Numbered from the stretch's first letter, positions 43,739 through 54,431 are shown. The stretch is 64,000 nt of DNA from Marinicella algicola (GCF_028401385.1 NZ_JAQOMR010000001.1:1924501-1988500); one strand, 5' to 3'. The notes: generated from the letters alone by a model not told the origin. Made by a program: numbers and translations.

Positions 43739-45251
43739 TATGCTTTTCCCTCAACCGGTCGAAACATGCGCCGCGTTCGCCTGCTGCCGCATCGAGGCGG
43801 CTGGCAAGCTCTTCGGCTTGTTTTTGAAATGAATCCAGCTCCGCCCGATAGCCTTCAATGGCGGCTGCGAGCGGCTCTGCCGCCGGCCCGCCATAACGCT
43901 TTCGCACGGTGACGAAATATTCCGGCGAGACGATCTCGCGGAAGGCGTCTTCATCAAGCGTCGCCTCCCGGCCTACATGGGCGATAAAGGCCTTTTTGAA
44001 CGGGGCAAACCCATCGGTACCAAGCGCACCCTCGGCTGCCACCACAGCACGGGCGACATCGGCGGCAATCTCGTGGGCCTGACGGAAAGAGAGCGCCTCG
44101 CGCCGCACCAGACTATCGGCCAGTTCGGTGATGGTGATGCAGGAGCGGTCGAGATTGGCGGCAACGCGTTTTGAACTGATGCGCACCTGCCCGACAAGGC
44201 TGGTCATCAATTCCAGAACACGCATGCCGCTGTCAAAGGCCTGGTAACCCATCACCTGGGTCTCGCCCTCACTGTCGTTCATGTCGGTGAACGGCGTGTT
44301 GTGCATCACCGTCAGCACCGTCTGGGCGCGCCCCACCGTCTGGCTTGCCAGATGGCGCATATGCTCCACCGGCACCGGGTTGCGTTTCTGCGGCATGATC
44401 GAGGAGATCTGCACCAGCGCATTGGGCACATAGAGCTGACCGACCTCGAAACTGGTCCAGAACTGAAAATCCTGGATCATCCGGCCGAGATGCAGGAACA
44501 TCAGCTGAAGCGCCGAATAGGTCGCCGTGATGTAATCGACGCCGGCAATGCAGCTGTAGGAGTTTTGCAGCGGTGCGGCAAAACCGAGCAGTTCCGCCAT
44601 GCGCGCCCGGTCGATCGGGAAACCGGATGTGGTGATTGCGGCCGACCCCATCGGGCAGAGATCGACGATCTTTCGCGCGGCAAACAACCGCTCGATATCG
44701 CGGGAAAGCATCTCGATGGCCGCAGAAAGGTAATGCCCGAAGGTGGTCGGCTGGGCAGGCTGGCCGTGAGTATAGGCGACGATCAGCGTCGCCTTTTCGC
44801 GGTGCGCAGTCTCGATCAGCGCAGCGAGCAGTTTGAGAGCCCGGTCAGCAGCGACATCGATATAGCGGCGCAGATTGAACTTGAACAGCGTGTGGTCGAT
44901 ATCATTGCGCGAGCGCGCCGTGTGCAATCTGCCACCAAGATCCGGGCCGAGCCGTGCCTTCAGTTCCTTCTCGATCAGAAAGAAGAAGTCCTCGACCTCG
45001 CCGGTGTATTCAAGGGCGGCGGGATCGACCTCTCGGTCAATCGCGTCCAGCGCATCGGCGATCTTTCCCGCCTGCTCACCGTTGAGAATGCCGGTTTCGG
45101 CAAGCATCACCAGGTGGGCCCGGTCGATCGCCCTGAAGCCATCGATGAAGTTTGTTTTTGCACCGTCAAACAATGGCTTGAGCACGGTTTCCTTATAGGC
45201 TGGGTCCGGAAACCGGCTGGTATCGTTTCTTTGGGGATCGTTGGTGTTCAT
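43698..45251 (-). CDS. Argininosuccinate-lyase-family enzyme in a sugar operon
   Basis: A 517-residue protein of the fumarase/aspartase superfamily, ArgH branch. HTARSRNDIDHTLFKFNLRR and THGQPAQPTTFGHYLSAAIE carry the active-site histidine, and the signature loop is SSIMPQKRNPVPVEHMRHLA with the catalytic serine. It is about 50 residues longer than biosynthetic ArgH, with a charged C-terminal tail. It lies between the permease and ATPase genes of a sugar-type ABC importer, so a catabolic role is likely: elimination of fumarate (or a similar acid) from an imported amine-succinyl or related conjugate. The substrate is unknown. The gene is intact. Confidence 0.85.
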   Translation of the reverse strand: MNTNDPQRNDTSRFPDPAYKETVLKPLFDGAKTNFIDGFRAIDRAHLVMLAETGILNGEQAGKIADALDAIDREVDPAALEYTGEVEDFFFLIEKELKARLGPDLGGRLHTARSRNDIDHTLFKFNLRRYIDVAADRALKLLAALIETAHREKATLIVAYTHGQPAQPTTFGHYLSAAIEMLSRDIERLFAARKIVDLCPMGSAAITTSGFPIDRARMAELLGFAAPLQNSYSCIAGVDYITATYSALQLMFLHLGRMIQDFQFWTSFEVGQLYVPNALVQISSIMPQKRNPVPVEHMRHLASQTVGRAQTVLTVMHNTPFTDMNDSEGETQVMGYQAFDSGMRVLELMTSLVGQVRISSKRVAANLDRSCITITELADSLVRREALSFRQAHEIAADVARAVVAAEGALGTDGFAPFKKAFIAHVGREATLDEDAFREIVSPEYFVTVRKRYGGPAAEPLAAAIEGYRAELDSFQKQAEELASRLDAAAGERGACFDRLREKHNGFDRTGKTGEAL

Positions 45252-45255
45252 GGTG

Positions 45256-46113
45256 TTATCCCTTGACGCCGGCCAGCATCACACCGCGCACGATATAGCG
45301 CTGGAAGATGAGGAAGACGAGAAGTGTGGGAATGGTGGCAAGGGCAGCCCCGGTCATGATCATCTCCCACTGGATCGCGGCCTCCACGGCAAAGCTCGAA
45401 AGCCCGACAGGCAACGTATAGAGCTCGCTCGAAGTGGTGACGATCAGCGGCCAGAAGAAGGCAGTCCAGTTGCCGAGGAAGGTGAAGATGGCAAGCGCCG
45501 ACAGCGCCGGAGCCACAAGCGGCATGGCGATCTTCCACCAGATCACGAACTCGTTCATGCCGTCGATCCGGGCTGCCTCCATGAAATCATCCGGCACGCC
45601 TTCGAAGAACTGGCGCATCAGGAAGGTACCGAACCCGGTCATCATCCCGGGGAACATGATGCCCCAATAGCTGTCGAGCCAGCCAAGATTGGCCGACATC
45701 AGATACCACGGGATCACCAGCATTTCCGTCGGGATCATCAGCGTCGACAGGATGGCGATGAAGATGAAACGGCGCCCACGAAAGCGGAATTTGGCCAGCG
45801 TGTAGCCGACAAGACTGTCAAAGAACACGTTGGAACAGGTGACGATCGTCGCCACCAGCAATGAGTTGAAGAACCAGCGCCCGAACCCGGTGGAGGTCAG
45901 CACCTTCACATAGTTCGAAAATGTCGGGTCCTGCGGGATCAGCCTCAAATCATAGACCTGGCTCGCCGGTTTCAGCGAAGTGGAAAACATGAACAGAAGC
46001 GGCGTGATCATGATGACACCGCCGATCAAAAGCAGCGTCCACATCAGTATCCGACCGGGCCGCACCCTCGGGCGAAAGCGCGATACTGCGTCCTTTTGGC
46101 GAATATCAGTCAT
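45256..46113 (-). CDS. Sugar ABC importer permease, MalG type
   Basis: A protein of about 285 residues with six membrane segments and the EAA loop EAARIDGMNEFVIWWKIAMP. FSTSLKPASQVYDLRLIPQD and NWTAFFWPLIVTTSSELYTL are typical of CUT1 permeases. ATG 46113 overlaps the preceding permease stop. The gene is intact. Confidence 0.92.
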   Translation of the reverse strand: MTDIRQKDAVSRFRPRVRPGRILMWTLLLIGGVIMITPLLFMFSTSLKPASQVYDLRLIPQDPTFSNYVKVLTSTGFGRWFFNSLLVATIVTCSNVFFDSLVGYTLAKFRFRGRRFIFIAILSTLMIPTEMLVIPWYLMSANLGWLDSYWGIMFPGMMTGFGTFLMRQFFEGVPDDFMEAARIDGMNEFVIWWKIAMPLVAPALSALAIFTFLGNWTAFFWPLIVTTSSELYTLPVGLSSFAVEAAIQWEMIMTGAALATIPTLLVFLIFQRYIVRGVMLAGVKG

Positions 46114-47060
46114 GACTTGTCCCTCAGGATCCAAAGCTGCAGCAGCGATATGACGAGGAGAATGAGAAACAGCACAACGGTCTGCGCGGCCGCGTAGCCC
46201 ATCTGATAGGAGGAAAAGGCCGACTGATAGATCATCAGCACCAACGGCTTGGTAGTGCCCAGCGGTCCGCCCGGATCATTGGTGGTCATGTTATAGACTT
46301 GGTCGAAGATCCGCAGAAAGCCGATGGAGGAGAGTACCACCAGAAACACTGTGGTCGGCTTCAGAAGCGGCAGCGTGATCCTGCGCAAAATGGCCCACTC
46401 CCCGAGCCCGTCGATCCGCGCTGCTTCGTAGAAGGTCGTCGGAATGGCACGCAAGCCCGCCATGAAGATGATAATCTGAAAACCGAGCCCAGCCCAGATC
46501 GCCGTCACCATGATGGAAGGCAGCGCCTGGGTGGTAGAGCGCAGAAACGGCTGCTGCGGCAGGCCGAAATAGGCCAGAAAATCGTTGATGAGGCCGATCG
46601 GGGCCGGCTGATAGAACCAGCGCCAGACCCAGGCCATGGCTGCCGCCGTTGTCAGAAACGGCATGAAATAGAGCGCGCGGATAAAGCCGTGACCGAAACG
46701 AACCCGGTCCAGAAAGAAGGCAATGGTGAAGGACAGAAACAGCGAGATCGGCGTTCCGAAAATGAGATAAGCAAAGGTGTTCTTGAACACCTGCCAGAAG
46801 TCCGGATCGGCGAACAATTTTGTGTAGTTTTCGAAACCGATGAATTTCGGTGGTCGCATCAGGTTCCAGTCCGTCAGCGACAGCCGGAAGGCGTCGAGGG
46901 TCGGGTAGAAACGAATGACACTGTAAAACAGCACAGGCAGCGCCAGAAAGGTCCAGATCCAGGCAAGGCGTTTGGTGTGCATCGAGAAACGGTCGGCAAA
47001 GCCGCCGCCTTTGGGGCGGCCGGAAGCCGCCCCATTGGTGTTTTCAACCTGAAGAGACAT
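46110..47060 (-). CDS. Sugar ABC importer permease, MalF/UgpA type
   Basis: A 316-residue permease with six membrane segments. FYPTLDAFRLSLTDWNLMRP and FIGFENYTKLFADPDFW match CUT1 permeases, and the EAA loop is EAARIDGLGEWAILRRITLP. It follows the binding-protein gene by 14 bp. The gene is intact. Confidence 0.92.
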   Translation of the reverse strand: MSLQVENTNGAASGRPKGGGFADRFSMHTKRLAWIWTFLALPVLFYSVIRFYPTLDAFRLSLTDWNLMRPPKFIGFENYTKLFADPDFWQVFKNTFAYLIFGTPISLFLSFTIAFFLDRVRFGHGFIRALYFMPFLTTAAAMAWVWRWFYQPAPIGLINDFLAYFGLPQQPFLRSTTQALPSIMVTAIWAGLGFQIIIFMAGLRAIPTTFYEAARIDGLGEWAILRRITLPLLKPTTVFLVVLSSIGFLRIFDQVYNMTTNDPGGPLGTTKPLVLMIYQSAFSSYQMGYAAAQTVVLFLILLVISLLQLWILRDKS

Positions 47061-47074
47061 CGGTCCGATCCGGC

Positions 47075-48325
47075 TTACATCGCATCATCGATAATGGCTT
47101 GTTCGTCAGCGGCCGCTTCCTTGATGCTGTCGGCAGGCGACTGGCCGTTAAGCAGAACCCGGTTGACCATGTCTATGGCGACCTGGCGCTGCGCGGCTCT
47201 GTCCACAAACAGCGTGGTATGGGCATAGGCCAGACCCTTCAGGAAGGGACCGTAGATCGGATTGGAGGTGTTTTCGTCGGTCAGCGCCACTGCGCGGCGC
47301 GCCGGCAGTTCACCGACCACATCGAGCCAGACGCTCATGGCTTCCGGAGAGGTCAGATAGGTGAGGAATTTCTCGGACGCTTCAAGTTCTTCGCCTTTGA
47401 CCTTGGCACCGATGCCATTTGCAAAATAGCTCGAATAGTTGGAGCGCATGCCGTCGGCATTGGCCGGCAACTCGGTCACGGCCCATTCGAAATCCTCGAT
47501 CTGGCTGAAGGAGCCAAGCCGGAACGTGCCGTCGATTGTCATACCGGCCTTGCCCGCACGAAACGCAGCCTGACCTTCATCCATGAAGCCCGCCTGGCCG
47601 ATTTTCTCTTCAAGCTGCAAATTAGTGTAGAATTCGAGTGCCTCGGTGCCTTCCGGGCTGTCATAGGTCACCTTGCGGTAGTCATCGGTGTAGGGCACGC
47701 CGCCGAACTGACGCACCAGAACCTCGCGCCACCACTGGTGGTCCTGCCCGGCCATGTCGAGGGTCATGCCTTCGGTGATCATGTTGCCGGCATCGTCGAA
47801 CTTGGCAATCGCCTTGCCGGCGGCAACAAGCTCATCCAGCGTCTGCGGCGGGTTTTCCGGATCGAGACCGGCATCTTCGAAAAGCTTCTTGTTATAAAAC
47901 AGCGCCAGCGAACGCACGGCCGTCGGCAGGCCGTAATACTCACCGTCGCGGCTCATTGCGGTCACGATCGGGAAAAACTCGCTCTCGATCTGCTCATGGG
48001 GAAACGCGTCCTGCGGCAGCGGCTGCAACAGGCCGCCGGCGACGAACTTGTCGAGCCAACCATAGAACAATTGCATCACATCCGGCCCCTTGCCAGCCAT
48101 GTTGGCGGCAACGATGCGGGTCTGGTAGTCCGCATAGGGAAAGGTGACCTGTTTGACAGTGATATCCGGGTTGGCGGCCTCGAAATTCTCGATCAGCTGA
48201 TCCATCGCGTTGACGCGCGTTTCGTAGATATACTGCCAATATTCGATTTCGACGGCGTTTGCCGAGTTGACTGAGAACATGCTGATGCCGGACATCAGGC
48301 CGGCGAGCAGAAGTGCCTTGCGCAT
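47075..48325 (-). CDS. Sugar ABC importer substrate-binding protein
   Basis: A 416-residue family-1 extracellular binding protein. Signal peptide cleavage falls after NSANA near residue 23. EIEYWQYIYETRVNAMDQLI, GKGPDVMQLFYGWLDKFVAG, YGLPTAVRSLALFYNKKLFE and FRAGKAGMTIDGTFRLGSF are family features. I chose ATG 48325 (GTGGAG upstream) over the longer frame from 48499. First gene of the importer operon, divergent from the ROK regulator. The ligand is unknown. Confidence 0.92.
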   Translation of the reverse strand: MRKALLLAGLMSGISMFSVNSANAVEIEYWQYIYETRVNAMDQLIENFEAANPDITVKQVTFPYADYQTRIVAANMAGKGPDVMQLFYGWLDKFVAGGLLQPLPQDAFPHEQIESEFFPIVTAMSRDGEYYGLPTAVRSLALFYNKKLFEDAGLDPENPPQTLDELVAAGKAIAKFDDAGNMITEGMTLDMAGQDHQWWREVLVRQFGGVPYTDDYRKVTYDSPEGTEALEFYTNLQLEEKIGQAGFMDEGQAAFRAGKAGMTIDGTFRLGSFSQIEDFEWAVTELPANADGMRSNYSSYFANGIGAKVKGEELEASEKFLTYLTSPEAMSVWLDVVGELPARRAVALTDENTSNPIYGPFLKGLAYAHTTLFVDRAAQRQVAIDMVNRVLLNGQSPADSIKEAAADEQAIIDDAM

Positions 48326-48508
48326 TGAAATCTCCACTTCCCCGCAGCGAGCGTTTAGCCGCGTCCGGGGCTTTTTCTTGTTCCCGAGAGCCGTCTGCCA
48401 AAGGCAGCGGCCATTGTTCGCTTCATGCTGGCACCCGCGTCGCGGGCGCCACCGGGCACCGTTTTTTTCCGGCACCTCTCCAACACGGTCGCGTGACATC
48501 GCGGGTTT

Positions 48509-48544
48509 GTCAATAAGATAATCTAATTGAATTAATATATTGAC
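48509..48544. promoter_or_regulatory. AT-rich inverted repeat between importer and ROK gene
   Basis: GTCAATA (48509-48515) and TATTGAC (48538-48544) form an inverted repeat with a 22-base AT-rich centre, 49 bp before the ROK regulator start and in the divergent promoter region. It is a plausible operator for that regulator and also overlaps probable promoter elements. Confidence 0.45.
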
Positions 48545-48592
48545 GGTAGACAGGTCCGGCCCCAGACTGAGACCATCTGAAAGCGAACCGAT

Positions 48593-49805
48593 ATGATCGA
48601 CAAGTCACGCGCGCCATCTGCCATTGGCAACAATCCTGAACGCAACAGGGAGCATAACCGGCGGGTCGTGCTCGATCTGGTGCGTCAGCACGGCATGCTT
48701 GGTCGCATGGAGATTGCCCGCCAGACGCATCTGACCGCACAGGCGGTCGCCAACATTGTCGATGACCTCGTCGGCGAAGGCCTGCTGATGGCGACCGGGC
48801 GGCGGCGCACCGGGCGCGGCCAGCCGCCCATCCAGTTTGCCGTCAATCCGGAAGGCGCCGCCACCGTCGGCGTCGAAATCGCCACCGACCAGATGGTCGT
48901 GACCGTTCTCGATCTCACCGGTGTGCTGCGTTACAAGCGCATCATTCCCCTGTCCGGCACCACGCCGGAGCGCACTCTGCCGGTCTTCAGTCTGGAAGTC
49001 GGACGCGCCCGCAAATCCGTGGAAGCGCCGCTTCTCGGTGTCGGCGTGGTGATGCCCGGCCCCTTCGGCATTGAAGGCATGAGTTTCGTTGGGCCGACCA
49101 CCCTGCCCGGCTGGAACGGCATCGATGTCGAGGCTGAACTCGAGGCAGCCTGCGGAGCCAACGTGACCCTGGAAAACGATGCAGCAGCCGCCGCCGTTGC
49201 CGAACGGCTGTTCGGCGCGGGACACGCAATTGCGCATTTCTGCATGCTCTATTTCGGTTCCGGCATCGGGCTTGGCATGATCCAGGATGGCGCGCCCTAT
49301 CGCGGTGCCTTCGGCAATGCCGGCGAGATCGGTCATGTGCCGCTGGTGCCGTCCGGCAGGCTCTGCCCCTGCGGCCAGCGTGGCTGCCTGGAGCGCTACG
49401 CCTCGCTTCACGCGCTGCATGAAAGATCTCGACCAGAACGGCAGAAACCGTCCGCAAATATCTGAAATAGAGTCACTTTTCCAAAATGCTGATCCAGTGG
49501 TTGAAGAATGGATCGGCGAGGCAGCCTCGCACCTTTCAACCGTCGTCGGTTTGCTTGAAAACATTTTCGATCCGGAAACCATCATTTTCAGCGGCACGTT
49601 TTCGGACGTGGTGATGGATGAACTGATCGCACGAATGCCAGCGCTTCCGCCTTCTGTCGCCGCGCGTGCAAATCGCCGGCAACCGCGCGTCATGCGCGGC
49701 CAGACGGGCCAGTATACCGCAGCGCTGGGGGCCGCCGCCCTGCCGCTCTTCGAAATCCTGACACCCAAGCTCGAAACATCGCCACCCGACCAGCAGGTGG
49801 CCTGA
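48593..49805 (+). CDS. ROK-family transcriptional regulator (one frame break)
   Basis: About 404 residues. An N-terminal MarR-like winged helix (NRRVVLDLVRQHGMLGRMEI, LTAQAVANIVDDLVGEGLL) is followed by a ROK sugar-binding domain: GVEIATDQMVVTVLDLTG, LENDAAAAAVAERLFGAG, GNAGEIGHVPLVPSG and the zinc motif CPCGQRGCLE. A frame change near 49420 leads to the C-terminal part (ISEIESLFQNADPVVEEWIG, TVVGLLENIFDPETIIFSGT). It probably represses the divergent sugar importer and its own operon until a sugar or amino sugar binds. Confidence 0.88.
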
Positions 49806-49834
49806 CAATACCAACAAACAACGGGGAAACCAGC

Positions 49835-52230
49835 ATGCTCACGTCGCGACAGCGCATCGAACAGGAAAAGGCCTCATCGTCACTCGTCCGTCTCCACCGG
49901 GCGCTCTCGCGGCTGAAATCGCCGTTGACGATGATGAACACCGGCGCGCATCCCGATGATGAGCAGTCCGACATGCTCGCCTGGTTCCGCTTCGGATTGG
50001 GCATGCGCGTAATCATCGGCTGCTCAACGCGTGGAGAAGGCGGTCAGAATGTGCTGGGGCCAGAGCGCATCGGCGCGCTTGGCGTGCTCAGAACCCGCGA
50101 GATGGAAGAGGCCGCCCGCGCGCTGGATGCCGATATCCACTGGCTCGGGCACGGGCCTGACGATCCAGTCCATGATTTCGGCTTCTCGAAGGATGGCGAC
50201 GCGACCTTTGCGCGCTGGGGCGAGGACCGGATCGTGGAACGCATGGTCCGCGCCTACCGGCGCGAGCGGCCCGATATCGTGATCCCGACATTTCTCGACG
50301 TTCCCGGCCAGCACGGCCACCACCGCGCCATGACGCGGGCCGCCGAGACCGCCATTCGCCTTGCCGCCGACGAGACGGCCTATCCGGAGCATTTCGCCGA
50401 AGGGCTGAAGCCGTGGCGGGTCGCGAAATACTACCTGCCGGCATGGTCCGGCGGCGGCGGCACCTATGACGACGACCTGCCGCCACCGCCGGCAACCGTG
50501 ACCGTCGTCTCAGAGGGTCGCGATCCGGCAACTGGCGCGGATTATGGCCGTATCGGCGAATGGTCGCGCTACTACCATGCCTCGCAAGGCATGGGCTGGT
50601 GGCCCGAGCGCCCCGACCACGCCTGGGAGCTGCACCTGCTGATCGGTCTCGATGGCGGTGCGCATGAAAATACGATCCTCGACGGCCTGCCAACGACACT
50701 CGCAAGCCTGTGCAGCGATGAAGCGACGTCACTTGTCAAACATCTGGTGACTGCCGATGCCGCGATTGCTGCTGCCATCGATGCCTTCCCCGACCGCGAA
50801 GCCATCACCCGCAGTCTGATTTCCGCCTCCGGCGAAATTGAAGCCGCAGTCGAGGCCGCCCCCGCCGCCTTTGTGGAGGCTCACGGACACCGGCTTTCCC
50901 GAAAGCTTATCGAGATCGACGCTGCCATTCTGGAGACAGAAGCGCTTTTCGAACGTGCCTATGGCGAGGCCGAATGCCTGACACCGGGCGGCTCCACCGT
51001 GCTTGCCGTCGTGTTGAGCGAAGACACAAACCGCACCGTCACCGTCAATCCAATCCTGTCTGAAGGTGTCACAGCGTCACCGCCGTCCGAAGAGGCCGGC
51101 ATCATCCGCTTCACGCTTTCGGCCGCCGCCGATGCTCCGCTTACAGGACAATACCCGCCGCTCTGGTCTTCGCTTGGTGGAAATGCCCCGGTCTCGATCA
51201 CACTCGAAACCGAAGTCGGGGGCCGGAAAGTAACCGGCCATTTTGATCTGGAGACCGCACTTCCGGTGATTCCTGCACATTCATTGGCGCTCAGCCCGAA
51301 TGCATTTATTGTTCCTGTACAAAGGCTTGGAACGAATCTTTCGTTCGCTGCCCAAACAGAAGATCCAAACTTAAGAATCAACTTTAGGACGCCTGACGGC
51401 TACCAGATCAAAGTGAACGGAGAGCAATGCGCGCTGTCTCTTCCGAAAAAGCCGTTGCCCGGGCTTGTGACCCTGACACCGGAAATTGATGACCAGCCGG
51501 CGTACAACGTCACGCCTTTTTCTACCCTCATATCGGCCGCAATCGCTTCATCAGGCCAGAGGCTCTGAACGTTCTCACCCTCGACCTCACCCTGCCGGAG
51601 GGCGCGAAGATCGGCTATGTCGGTGGCGGCGCAGACAATGTCGGACTATCGCTGAAGCGTATGGGACTTGATGTCACCGAGCTCGATCAGGCAGCGCTTT
51701 CCGGAGACCTCTCTGGCTTTACCACCATCGTCATCGGCATCTTCGCCTTTGGCACCCGTCCGGACCTCGCCGCTGCCACGGCGAAAATTCACAAATTCGT
51801 CGAGGACGGCGGCCATCTGGTGACCCTCTACCACCGCCCTTCCGACGGCTGGACGCCTGAGACAACACCGCCGCTTTACCTGAAGATCGGCACGCCCTCG
51901 CTCAGGTGGCGGGTCACCAATCCGAACGCAGATGTCACGGTTCTGGCACCGGAGCACCCGCTTCTGAATGGCCCGAACACGATCACGGCGGAAGACTGGT
52001 CCGGCTGGCACAAGGAGCGCGGACTGTATTTTGCCGCCGACTGGGATGCCGCCTATCAACCGCTTCTGGCCATGCATGATGCCGATGAGAAGCCGCTCAA
52101 GGGTGCGCTGGTTTCGGCCAGGTTCGGCAAGGGGCGCCACACCCACACAAGCCTTGTTCTCCATCACCAGATGGACCGGCTCATCCCCGGTGCGTTCCGG
52201 CTCATGGCGAACCTGGTGCAGCCGGCATGA
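49835..52230 (+). CDS. PIG-L (LmbE-like) deacetylase, multidomain (one frame break)
   Basis: About 798 residues. The N-terminal PIG-L domain has GAHPDDEQSDMLAWFRFGLG (zinc-binding His/Asp-Asp), TRGEGGQNVLGPERIG and HGHHRAMTRAAETA with the third ligand. The middle is a beta-rich NPCBM-like region (residues about 350-560), and after a T-run break near 51522 (YPHIGRNRFIRPEALNV) comes a glutamine-amidotransferase-like fold (GYVGGGADNVGLSLKRMGLD, YHRPSDGWTPETTPPLYL). Such enzymes remove N-acetyl groups from amino sugars. No signal peptide is visible, so it acts in the cytoplasm on the imported compound. It follows the ROK gene by 29 bp. Confidence 0.85.
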
Positions 52231-52234
52231 CACG

Positions 52235-53115
52235 GTGAGCAGCGAAGACACCGCACCGGACGAAAAGAACACCGCTGGACAAGGCATTGCCTGGCTTCTT
52301 GCCGATATGACACTGGTGACCTTCATGAGCGCGCTGGTGAAGGCCAACAGCGTCGCCTATCCGGCGATCCAGCTCGTCTTCATCCGCGCTCTGATCGGCC
52401 TTGTCTTCATTCTTCCGATGATCGTGAAGAACCGCGCAGCCCTGAAGACGACGCGCTATCCGCTGCGCAATGCCTTCCGCGTCACCTGCAACGCCATCGC
52501 GCTCACTTCGAATTTCCTGGCCTTCGCCATGCTGCCGCTGGTGATGGTCAATGCGCTCGGTTTCACCCGGCCGCTGGTGACAATGGGGCTTGCCGCATTA
52601 CTGCTGGGCGAACGTGTCGGCCGCCTGCGCTGGCTGGGCGCGGCCATTGCCTTCGGCGGCGCGCTGATCATCATCTCTCCCGATGAGATCGATCTCAATC
52701 CCGGCCTTCTGGTTGTGATTGCCAGCATCGTCTTCGGCGCGTTGGCGACGATCCAGACGCGGCGGCTTGCAGACGAAAGCACGATCGTGATGATGACATT
52801 CTATACCATCGGCCTCGTTCTCATCACCGGCATCCCCGCGGGTCTGGTGTGGCAACCCGTACCGCTTTCCCACTGGCCGGTTCTGGCCCTGATCGGTCTT
52901 CTGGCGCAGGCGGGGCAGTATTGCTGGCTCAAGGCCTATCAGAAAAGCGATGCCAGCATGCTCGCTCCGTTTGGCTATCTCTCGGTATTCTTTGCCGCAG
53001 CCGCCGGTTTCTTCTTTTTCGGCGAGGTCCCCCGCCCCGCATCTTCCTCGGCGTTGCCGTCATTCTCATTGCATTGCAGGGCACGCGCTTTATCGAGGCG
53101 TGGCGCAACAAATGA
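52235..53115 (+). CDS. EamA/DMT-family transporter (one frame break)
   Basis: About 293 residues with ten hydrophobic segments in two EamA repeats (LVFIRALIGLVFILPMIV; LGAAIAFGGALIIISPDEID; IGLLAQAGQYCWLKAYQKSD). GTG 52235 is the likely start, 4 bp after the deacetylase stop. A missing C near 53030 restores the last segment (RIFLGVAVILIALQGTRFIE). It could export a metabolite of the pathway. The direction and substrate are unknown. Confidence 0.83.
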
Positions 53116-53117
53116 AA

Positions 53118-53141
53118 ATGCCCGCGCTTTCGCACGGGCAT
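53118..53141 (-). terminator. Intrinsic terminator of ackA
   Basis: Read on the minus strand, ATGCCCGTGC pairs with GCGCGGGCAT around a GAAA tetraloop and is followed by TTTTC, 29 bp after the ackA stop. It lies between the convergent ackA and DMT genes and may serve both. Confidence 0.7.
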
Positions 53142-53169
53142 CTCAAATCTCAAACAGAAACGGCAGCGC

Positions 53170-54381
53170 TCAGGCGTAGGCGGCCACGCGACCGGCTTTC
53201 GCTGCTTCACCGACGACGCGGGCCGTCTGCTTTGCCAGAACGATTTCCTCGTCCGTCGGAATGACGCGTACTTCAACGCGGCTTTCCGGGCAGGAAATGA
53301 TCTCCTCACTGGCATTGTTGGCATCGTCATCGAGCTGAACGCCCAGCCAGCCGAGACGGTCGCAGATCATCTTGCGGATAACCGGAGAGTTCTCACCGAT
53401 GCCGGCGCTGAAGACCAGCGATTCCATGCCTTCCATTGTGGCAACCATGATCGAAAGCTCACGGCACGCACGGAAGACAAACAGGTCGATTGCCTTTTTG
53501 GCATTCGGATCATCGCTGTCCATCAGCACACGCAGATCGCTTGAAATGCCGGAAACACCGAGCAGGCCAGACTTATACCAGAGCATGTCCTTGATATCAG
53601 CCGGCGACATATTTTCAGCTTCCATCAAGGTTAGAACCAACCCTGGGTCAACCGTGCCGGAACGTGTCCCCATCATCAGACCACCAAGCGGCGTCATCCC
53701 CATAGTCGTATCAACGGCCTTGCCATTGCGCATGGCGCACATGGACGAACCACTGCCAAGATGGGCAACGACGGTGCGCTTCTTCACCAGATAATCAGAG
53801 ACCTCGCGCAGACGATCGGCAATGTAGGTGTAGGACAGGCCGTGGAAGCCGAAACGGCGATAGCCCTTGGCCTCATATTCCAGCGGGATCGGATAACGCG
53901 CAGCGCGCTCGTCGATATTGACGTGGAAGGCCGTGTCGAAGCATGCGACCTGCGGGAGGTCAGGACGGATGCGCCGGAAGAGTTTGATCGACGCGAGATT
54001 GGCCGGCTGGTGCAGCGGGCCCATGGGGATCAGCGTTTCGAGGTAAGAGACGATTTCGTCGTCGAGAAGAACCGGCTCGGCGAAGCGGCCACCGCCGTGG
54101 AGAACCCTGTGCCCGACCGCCTGCAGCGGGCTGTTTGCGGTATAGGGCTTGATAACGCCAAAAATGCGCTCAAGCATGTCTTCCTGCATGTGCGCGCTGA
54201 TTTCGAGGTCGATATTGCAGATTTCCTTGCCGCCGGCTTCCTTGACCACAAGGCGAGGGTTTTCGTTCACGCCGTCAAACTGACCACGCAGAACAAGAGA
54301 AAAATCATCACCCTCGACTTCATAAAGACGGAATTTGAGGCTGGATGATCCGGCATTCAATGCCAGTATTGTGCCATTCAT
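53170..54381 (-). CDS. ackA: Acetate kinase
   Basis: A 403-residue ASKHA-fold kinase interconverting acetyl phosphate and acetate with ADP/ATP. ILALNAGSSSLKFRLYEVEG is the N-terminal motif, then AVGHRVLHGGGRF, QVACFDTAFHVNI, GFHGLSYTYIADR, VVAHLGSGSSMCAMRNGKAV and FSAGIGENSPVIR. The longer frame from 54534 is rejected: ATG 54381 is the family start. It lies 67 bp after the phosphoketolase gene, forming with it the pathway from xylulose-5-P or fructose-6-P to acetate. Intact. Confidence 0.94.
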   Translation of the reverse strand: MNGTILALNAGSSSLKFRLYEVEGDDFSLVLRGQFDGVNENPRLVVKEAGGKEICNIDLEISAHMQEDMLERIFGVIKPYTANSPLQAVGHRVLHGGGRFAEPVLLDDEIVSYLETLIPMGPLHQPANLASIKLFRRIRPDLPQVACFDTAFHVNIDERAARYPIPLEYEAKGYRRFGFHGLSYTYIADRLREVSDYLVKKRTVVAHLGSGSSMCAMRNGKAVDTTMGMTPLGGLMMGTRSGTVDPGLVLTLMEAENMSPADIKDMLWYKSGLLGVSGISSDLRVLMDSDDPNAKKAIDLFVFRACRELSIMVATMEGMESLVFSAGIGENSPVIRKMICDRLGWLGVQLDDDANNASEEIISCPESRVEVRVIPTDEEIVLAKQTARVVGEAAKAGRVAAYA

Positions 54382-54403
54382 AATCGCTATCCAGAAATGG
54401 TGT

Positions 54404-54431
54404 GCGCACCGCCCTGGGAGTGGCGGTGCGC
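54404..54431. other. Perfect 10-bp hairpin between xfp and ackA
   Basis: GCGCACCGCC (54404-54413) pairs exactly with 54422-54431 over an 8-base loop in the 67-bp gap. No T run follows on the minus strand, so it is more likely an mRNA processing, stability or partial attenuation element that sets the xfp:ackA ratio. Confidence 0.6.

Noticed and set aside
43698..45251. Biosynthetic argininosuccinate lyase (argH)
   Set aside because: The signature is conserved, but the location in a sugar importer operon, the longer tail and the absence of argG make housekeeping arginine synthesis unlikely.
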